From Coprothermobacterota bacterium (lineage in GTDB: Bacteria; Caldisericota; JANLFM01): a stretch of DNA of 20,186 bases. The stretch is from assembly GCA_026389415.1 (NCBI GenBank), contig JAPLHX010000270.1:1-20186 (forward strand), in the 5' to 3' direction. Below are positions 15,337 to 20,186 of this stretch, in pieces. The notes below the pieces were generated by a model that searched no databases, was not told where the DNA came from, and saw only the letters and a list, made by a program, of their open reading frames with translations. Each line of letters opens with the position of its first letter. Within the stretch, counting starts at the first letter, position 1. The position numbers and the translations under genes are program-made.

Positions 15337-16613
15337 CAAGGATAGATCCTTTCCAACATGCGCGGTAAGGGGATGCTTTCTCGAATGTGCTCCAGGTGGC
15401 AAAGCCAAGCGACTGTTCGCTCCACGCCCATACCAAAACCGGCATGGGGAACGCTGCCATAGCGGCGCAGATCGAGATACCAGTGGTAAATCTCGGGAGG
15501 GTATTCGTGTTCCTGGATCCGTTTTTCCAGCAGTGCAAGGGAGTGGATCCGCTCGGAACCTCCGATGATTTCGCCGTACCCTTCCGGAGCCAGCAAGTCG
15601 GCTGAAAGCGTGACTTCCGGCCGCTGGGGATCGGGTTGCATGTAGAAGGCCTTGCAGCAGGCCGGGAAATGCGTAACGAAGAGCGGTTTCTGATACCGGG
15701 CAGACAAGATCTGCTCGTGCGGGGCGCCGAAATCCTCCCCCCAGGGCAACGGCTGGCCTTCCGCTTGGAGGATCTCCAGGGCCTGGTCGTATGTCAACCG
15801 GGGGAAGGGTGGCTGGATGCTCTCCAGTTTGGTGATGTCGCGCTCCAACGATTCCAATTCCCGTTTTCGTTTTTCCAGCACTTGTTCGACGATGAAACAC
15901 ACCAGGTCTTCCTGCAGTCGCAGGTTGTCTTCGAATGTGAAATAGGCCGCTTCCGGCTCCAACATCCATAGTTCAGTTAAATGACGGCGAGTGCTGGATT
16001 TTTCCGCTCGGAAGGCCGGTCCAAAGCAATAAGTTTTGCCAAAGGCGATGCAAGTCGCCTCGTTGTAGAGTTGACCGGATTGAGAAAGGTAAGCGGGCTG
16101 GCCAAAGTAATCCACACTGAATAAAGTGGAAGTCCCTTCGGCCGCTGCCGGAGTGAGGATGGGAGAATCCACCAACAAAAAGCTGCGATCGTCCATGAAG
16201 TCACGCATCGCTTTGATGATTGTGGCTCGGATGCGCAAGATAGCGTGTTGACGTGAGGAACGCAGCCAGAGATGACGATTCTCCATCAGGAAAGCCACGC
16301 CGTGCTCCTTGAGCGAGATCGGGTATTCCTCGGCAATCTGCCCTACTTGGATGTCGCAGAGGTCAAGCTCCACGCCACCCGGTGCCCGGGCATCTTCCCT
16401 AACCCTTCCGCGAACGATCAAAGACGACTCCTGGGTAAGTTTCTTAGCCGACAAGAAGGCATCCGGTGGGAGTTCTTTTTTGGAAGCAATGCACTGAACG
16501 ATTCCGGTGCCATCCCGGATTAATAGGAATAGGATCGCTCCTGAAGAGCGGATGTTATACACCCAGCCATCAATCTCAACCTCTAGTCCGAGATTTTGCT
16601 TTAATGATTCCAC
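15336..16613 (-). CDS. asnS: Asparaginyl-tRNA synthetase (true start probably ATC at 16628)
   Basis: This class IIb synthetase charges tRNA-Asn. Visible are the OB-fold anticodon domain (VEIDGWVYNIRSSG), motif 2 (FGPAFRAEKSSTRRHL), YGEIIGGSERIH, and motif 3 GFGMGVERTVAW. The coordinates use the first canonical start, a GTG at 16613 (425 aa), but it has no ribosome binding site and leaves the first beta strand short. A strong AAAGGAGG (16638-16645) lies 9 bases before an in-frame ATC at 16628. Starting there adds ARVAV plus the initiator and restores the usual N-terminal length (430 aa), as in the Thermus enzyme. I favour the ATC. The gene sits 18 bases after the pbp stop on that reading and overlaps hisS. 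Confidence 0.93.
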   Translation of the reverse strand: MESLKQNLGLEVEIDGWVYNIRSSGAILFLLIRDGTGIVQCIASKKELPPDAFLSAKKLTQESSLIVRGRVREDARAPGGVELDLCDIQVGQIAEEYPISLKEHGVAFLMENRHLWLRSSRQHAILRIRATIIKAMRDFMDDRSFLLVDSPILTPAAAEGTSTLFSVDYFGQPAYLSQSGQLYNEATCIAFGKTYCFGPAFRAEKSSTRRHLTELWMLEPEAAYFTFEDNLRLQEDLVCFIVEQVLEKRKRELESLERDITKLESIQPPFPRLTYDQALEILQAEGQPLPWGEDFGAPHEQILSARYQKPLFVTHFPACCKAFYMQPDPQRPEVTLSADLLAPEGYGEIIGGSERIHSLALLEKRIQEHEYPPEIYHWYLDLRRYGSVPHAGFGMGVERTVAWLCHLEHIRESIPLPRMLERIYP

Positions 16614-16637
16614 AGCTACGCGTGCGATGGTTATCGT

Positions 16638-16645
16638 CCTCCTTT
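16638..16645 (-). promoter_or_regulatory. Strong ribosome binding site of asnS
   Basis: Minus-strand AAAGGAGG stands between the pbp TAA stop (16647-16649) and asnS. It is 9 bases from an ATC codon at 16628 and 24 bases from the first GTG (16613). Its spacing is the main evidence for an ATC start. Confidence 0.75.
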
Positions 16646-16646
16646 G

Positions 16647-18704
16647 TTACGGGGTCGGGATGTTAAGCGGTTGTTCCAGCAAGAGCTGAATATCGGCTGG
16701 GGGACTGTTTGTTGGCGGCAGCATTGATTCCACTACGGGGACCACGGTGGTTGTTTCGGGCCGGGAAGTAACCGTGATTGTTGTTTCGGGCCAGGAAGTG
16801 ACCGTGGCTGTAGGTTTTTCCGGATGCAACGTGCAAACGACCGTAGGTTGCATTCCGGGCAGATAATGCTCCCAATAAATCTTGTCCTGGGGACAATTGG
16901 GTGATGCGAGATTGCCCGATAAAGAACAAATCTTTACCTCCACCATCTCTTCCGATGGAGCGGGGAAAGATTCATTGGGTACTGTTTTCTGCGCTCGATC
17001 CATGAAGAAACCCCAGAAACTCGCCGGCAAATACATGCCGATATTATAGCGAGTGCTGAAGTCCACGGAAGCGGAATCGCAACCGGTCCACACAATCGTG
17101 GCCAGGGCTGGTGTGTAGCCGCAAAACCAGGCGTCTTTAAAAAGGTCGGTGGTACCGGTCTTGCCTGCCGCAATCAGGCCTTCGCGATAGGCTTTTGTCT
17201 GCCGGATCACGGAGGTAAAATAGTCGGTGACCTGAAAGACAGTATTCTCCGAGAGCACGCGCAGGGACTCCACCGGCCACTCTTTTATCACTTGGCCGTC
17301 CCAGGTTTCAATCCGGAGGATCGGACGGAGCTCCCGGCGGATTCCTCCCGCAGCCAATACGGCGTAGGCCTGCGCCATTTCCAGCGGTTGCACTTCATTC
17401 GACCCGATTGCCAATGAGGGCACCGGTAACAAGGGGGAACGGATCCCCATAGCGGCAGCGATTTCGATCACCCGTTCCAATCCGGTCTTCATCGCGACCT
17501 TCACCGCTGCGATATTGGAGGATTGAACCAAGGCTTGCCGCACAGTGAGTGGACCGTAGTACCGTTTCTCCGCTCCAGGATAATCGCGATATTCAGAAGG
17601 CGCCCATCCTTCGATTTCGATCGGTTCCGAAACCAGGATATCAGAGGGTTTTAGGCTGCCGGTTTCCAGTGCGGCACAATAATCGAAAATCTTGAAAGAG
17701 GATCCTGGCTGGCGAAGCGCCAGAGCCCTGTTGAATTGCGTCTTTTGATAATCTGACCCTCCGACCACGGCCAAGACCTCTCCCGTCTTGGGATCGAGAG
17801 AAACTAAGGCGACTTGCGGCTGGGGAATTCCCCGCTCGTCGACCAATTCCTTGGGCCAGACCTCTTCATTCTGCCAATATGAGATTCCTTCCTGCACTGC
17901 TGCTTCCGCTTGTGTCTGCAGGTTGAAGTCCAAAGACGTGTAGACACGCAATCCTCCTTGGGTAACGAGGGTCGGGTCCAATTCCGTTTCCAATTGTGCA
18001 CGGATCCAGTCCACAAAATAGGGTGCTTTCCAAGCTATCAGACTGGAGTCACGGTATTCCAACGGAGTCTGGAGCGCTTCTTCCAGGGTGGATTGATCGA
18101 TCAAGCCCAGGCGTTGCATGCGCTGCAAAACCTCTGCTTGGCGGGACTTGGCCGCCTGCGGATCCTGATAGGGTGACAGGGCGGATGGCGCCACAATCAG
18201 TCCGGCCAGGAGCGCGCATTCCGGCAACGTGAGCTCGTTGACATGTTTGCCGAAATAGGTGCGGGCGGCAGCTTCCATTCCATAAGCCCCCTCACCCAGA
18301 AAAACTTGATTGAGATACATCTCCAGCAGGCGTTCTTTGGAATACGTAGCATCCAGTCGTATGGCCAGCAACGCTTCGGTTGCTTTCCGTTTCAAGGAAG
18401 TCTCGGTAGAAAGATAAAGGGCACGAGCTAACTGCTGGGGAATCGTGGAAGCGCCTTCCAGGATTTCCCCCGAGCGAAAATTGGCCCAAAATGCGCGGCT
18501 GATTCCCTCCAGGTCGACTCCGTAATGGGTCCAGAAATTCTTGTCTTCGGTGGCGATCACGGCCGAAATGAGATTTGTTGGCAATAACGAATAGGGCACA
18601 TAGTAGCGAAGCTCATCTTTGTACCACTGCGCCAACAACTGCCCATTGCGGTCATAGATTTCTGTTGCCAAGGCCGGGACGGTTAAACAAAGATCGGGAG
18701 GCAA
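16647..18704 (-). CDS. Class A penicillin-binding protein (transglycosylase-transpeptidase), abnormal N-terminus
   Basis: The enzyme polymerises and cross-links peptidoglycan outside the membrane. The GT51 domain has the catalytic Glu in TEDKNF (E53), GASTIPQQLARALYL, and YSKERLLEMYLNQVFLGEGAYG. The transpeptidase domain has SSFK (335-338), SSN (395-397) and KTG (515-517), all intact. A cysteine-bearing C-terminal module ends in a Thr/Pro-rich tail with a 10-residue duplication. The annotated TTG start at 18704 has no ribosome binding site and the protein lacks the expected membrane anchor. Upstream, AAGGAG and an in-frame ATG (18753-18755) are followed by TAG at codon 3, and a hydrophobic stretch is encoded in another frame. 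The 5' end may be frameshifted or otherwise damaged. First gene of a pbp-asnS-hisS unit. Confidence 0.9.
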   Translation of the reverse strand: MPPDLCLTVPALATEIYDRNGQLLAQWYKDELRYYVPYSLLPTNLISAVIATEDKNFWTHYGVDLEGISRAFWANFRSGEILEGASTIPQQLARALYLSTETSLKRKATEALLAIRLDATYSKERLLEMYLNQVFLGEGAYGMEAAARTYFGKHVNELTLPECALLAGLIVAPSALSPYQDPQAAKSRQAEVLQRMQRLGLIDQSTLEEALQTPLEYRDSSLIAWKAPYFVDWIRAQLETELDPTLVTQGGLRVYTSLDFNLQTQAEAAVQEGISYWQNEEVWPKELVDERGIPQPQVALVSLDPKTGEVLAVVGGSDYQKTQFNRALALRQPGSSFKIFDYCAALETGSLKPSDILVSEPIEIEGWAPSEYRDYPGAEKRYYGPLTVRQALVQSSNIAAVKVAMKTGLERVIEIAAAMGIRSPLLPVPSLAIGSNEVQPLEMAQAYAVLAAGGIRRELRPILRIETWDGQVIKEWPVESLRVLSENTVFQVTDYFTSVIRQTKAYREGLIAAGKTGTTDLFKDAWFCGYTPALATIVWTGCDSASVDFSTRYNIGMYLPASFWGFFMDRAQKTVPNESFPAPSEEMVEVKICSLSGNLASPNCPQDKIYWEHYLPGMQPTVVCTLHPEKPTATVTSWPETTITVTSRPETTTVVPVVESMLPPTNSPPADIQLLLEQPLNIPTP
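16751..16810 (-). repeat. Two tandem 30-bp repeats in the C-terminal tail of the PBP gene
   Basis: 16751-16780 and 16781-16810 match at about 26 of 30 bases. In the protein they give consecutive decapeptides of the form TVTSxPETTx. The unit is in frame, so copy number can change without breaking the gene. The tail is likely an extracytoplasmic low-complexity stalk. Confidence 0.85.
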
Positions 18705-18716
18705 AGGGCGAGAAAA

Positions 18717-20186
18717 ATGAGAAAGATAGAACGTGCGTGTGGAATTCTACTGCATCCGATCTCCTTGCCCGGCCGCTACGGCATTGGAGATCTAGGCGCG
18801 AGCGCAGCCCATTGGCTGGATTTCCTGGAGCAAGCAGGGCAATCGTTTTGGCAGGTGTTGCCCCTTGGTCCAACAGGACAGGGAAATTCACCCTATGCTT
18901 CCCCTTCCACCTTTGCCGGGAACTCATTGCTGGTTGACTTGGATGCTTTGGTCGAAGAAGGGGATCTGCTACCAGAGGATCTAGTTGACGAATTGCCATC
19001 GTTTCCGCCAGACCGAGTGGACTATGCCCAAGTGATTCCCTTCAAACTTGGTCTGTTGCAGCGTGCCGCCGCTCGTTTCGCCAGTCAGGCCGGGATCGAA
19101 CGAAAGCAGGAGTTGGTCGCTTTCCAAACGAATCATTCCTGGTGGCTGGATGATTTTGCTTTCTTCGCTGCACTGAAAGAGCGGTTTGCCGGTCTTTCAT
19201 GGGACAAATGGCCGGTCGGTCTTGCGATGCGGGAGCCAAAGGAGCTTGCGGTAGAGAGAGAGCGTCTGGCTGAACCGATCTCGATCCAAGTCTACATCCA
19301 GTTTCAATTCTACCGGCAATGGAAGTCACTGATAGAACGCACCCACCTTCACGGCATCTATTTGATTGGAGATATTCCCATCTTTCCCGCGTATGACAGT
19401 GTTGAGGTCTGGCTGCAACCGGAACTCTATTTGCTTGATGAGGCAAGGCAACCATTGGCGGTGGCGGGCGTACCGCCCGACTTTTTCAGTCCTACTGGGC
19501 AGCGCTGGGGAAATCCACTTTACCGTTGGGAACGGATGGCCCAAAACGGCTTCGATTGGTGGATTCGCCGGATCCGGCATCTTCTTGGCTTGGTGGATCT
19601 AATCCGCTTGGATCATTTCCGCGGATTTGAAGCCTACTGGCAAGTGCCTGCCGCAGAACCAACCGCAGAGCATGGAAGTTGGGAGAAGGGCCCGGGAGAA
19701 CTCCTCTTTAAAGCATTGCAGGAATCCTTGGGCGAGTTGCCTTTCATCGCGGAAGATCTCGGTGTGATCACGCCGGAGGTGGAGAAGCTACGGAAGTCTT
19801 TTGGAATGCCCGGGATGAAGGTCTTGCAATTTGCATTTGATAGCGACGGACAGAATCTTCATCTACCGCACAATTATGAACGGGAAACGGTCGTCTACAC
19901 CGGCACACACGACAACAACACCACCCAAGGCTGGCTAGCCGGACTGCCTCCGGTGGAGCGGAAACGGGTATTGGAGTACCTAGGGACGGACGGGGAAGAT
20001 GTCCATTGGGATTTCATCCGGCTGGCGTATCATTCCGTGGAAGATTTGTCTATTGTCCGGATGCAAGATGTTCTTGGGTTGTCCAGCCAGGGGTGCATGA
20101 ATCGTCCGGGCAGTGACGATGGCAACTGGGAATGGCGGATGAGTTCGGGAGTGCTCACCAAAGACCTGTCATTGTGCTTAAAGCAG
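18717..20186 (+). CDS. malQ: 4-alpha-glucanotransferase (amylomaltase), 3' partial
   Basis: MalQ transfers alpha-1,4-glucan segments between maltodextrins (GH77). The frame is open from ATG 18717 to the last base (490 codons), so only a short C-terminal piece is missing. The N-terminal CGILLHPISLPGRYGIGDLG fits the family. The GH77 active site is intact: IRLDHFRGFEAYW (nucleophile Asp), FIAEDLGVI (acid/base Glu), and YTGTHDNNT (third acid). MNRPGSDDGNWEWRM near the end also matches. An AAAGGG site lies 8 bases before the ATG. The gene is divergent from pbp with a 12-bp gap, so its promoter would have to lie inside pbp; I found no convincing one. Confidence 0.96.
   Translation, partial: MRKIERACGILLHPISLPGRYGIGDLGASAAHWLDFLEQAGQSFWQVLPLGPTGQGNSPYASPSTFAGNSLLVDLDALVEEGDLLPEDLVDELPSFPPDRVDYAQVIPFKLGLLQRAAARFASQAGIERKQELVAFQTNHSWWLDDFAFFAALKERFAGLSWDKWPVGLAMREPKELAVERERLAEPISIQVYIQFQFYRQWKSLIERTHLHGIYLIGDIPIFPAYDSVEVWLQPELYLLDEARQPLAVAGVPPDFFSPTGQRWGNPLYRWERMAQNGFDWWIRRIRHLLGLVDLIRLDHFRGFEAYWQVPAAEPTAEHGSWEKGPGELLFKALQESLGELPFIAEDLGVITPEVEKLRKSFGMPGMKVLQFAFDSDGQNLHLPHNYERETVVYTGTHDNNTTQGWLAGLPPVERKRVLEYLGTDGEDVHWDFIRLAYHSVEDLSIVRMQDVLGLSSQGCMNRPGSDDGNWEWRMSSGVLTKDLSLCLKQ

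Noticed and set aside
15337..15969. Long N-terminal extension of hisS to 15969
   Set aside because: It is antiphase to the well-conserved asnS coding region, and the HisRS family N-terminus begins at ATG 15336.
18750..18900. Promoter for pbp inside malQ (TAGAAT on the minus strand at 18744-18749)
   Set aside because: The -10-like hexamer has no acceptable -35 at 16-18 bases and no extended -10.
18652..18999. Minus-strand ORF opposite the malQ start
   Set aside because: It lies antisense to conserved malQ codons and shows no family features; only its hydrophobic neighbour frame is relevant to the pbp N-terminus.

Overview
The window is a dense block of bacterial housekeeping genes, about 53% GC by eye, with 21 protein genes, one riboswitch and no tRNA, rRNA, insertion sequence, prophage or CRISPR array. 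Gene content and order resemble a Bacillota genome: remA-gmk-rpoZ-priA-fmt-rlmN, a TPP-riboswitch-controlled thiT-thiN pair, and rpmB divergent from asp23-fakA-recG-rsmD-coaD. A SepIVA-like coiled-coil gene after coaD is a layout I associate with Actinobacteria. I read the source as a deep-branching or streamlined Bacillota-like lineage, but the window alone does not fix the phylum. No new multi-gene system is evident. The interest lies in unusual details of otherwise ordinary genes.

Layout. 1-1337 (+): the end of lspA and then rluD. 1309-6469 (+): a promoter in the tail of rluD, then remA, gmk, rpoZ, a PriA with degenerate helicase motifs, fmt and rlmN, nearly all overlapping. 6442-7881 (+): a promoter overlapping the rlmN stop, a TPP riboswitch with a terminator, thiT and thiN. 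7807-8118 (-): rpmB with its own promoter, and a terminator buried inside thiN. 8162-13871 (+): an extended -10 promoter so close to asp23 that the mRNA should be nearly leaderless, then fakA, recG, rsmD, coaD and the SepIVA-like gene, closed by an intrinsic terminator. 14071-18704 (-): pbp (class A penicillin-binding protein), asnS and hisS. 18717 to the end (+): malQ, cut by the window edge and divergent from pbp with only 12 bp between them.

How the genes relate. The blocks serve translation (rluD, fmt, rlmN, rpmB, rsmD, asnS, hisS), replication and repair (priA, recG), nucleotide and cofactor supply (gmk, coaD, thiT, thiN), transcription and regulation (rpoZ, remA), and the envelope (lspA, fakA, SepIVA-like protein, pbp). 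ThiT and ThiN form a short salvage route from external thiamine to TPP under TPP control.

Strongest oddities: a PriA that keeps all eight zinc cysteines but has lost Walker A, DEEH and the motif V/VI residues; an asnS whose best start is ATC behind a strong ribosome binding site; a pbp 5' end with a strong ribosome binding site and ATG followed by TAG at codon 3; the nearly leaderless asp23 promoter; and an rpmB terminator encoded antisense inside thiN.
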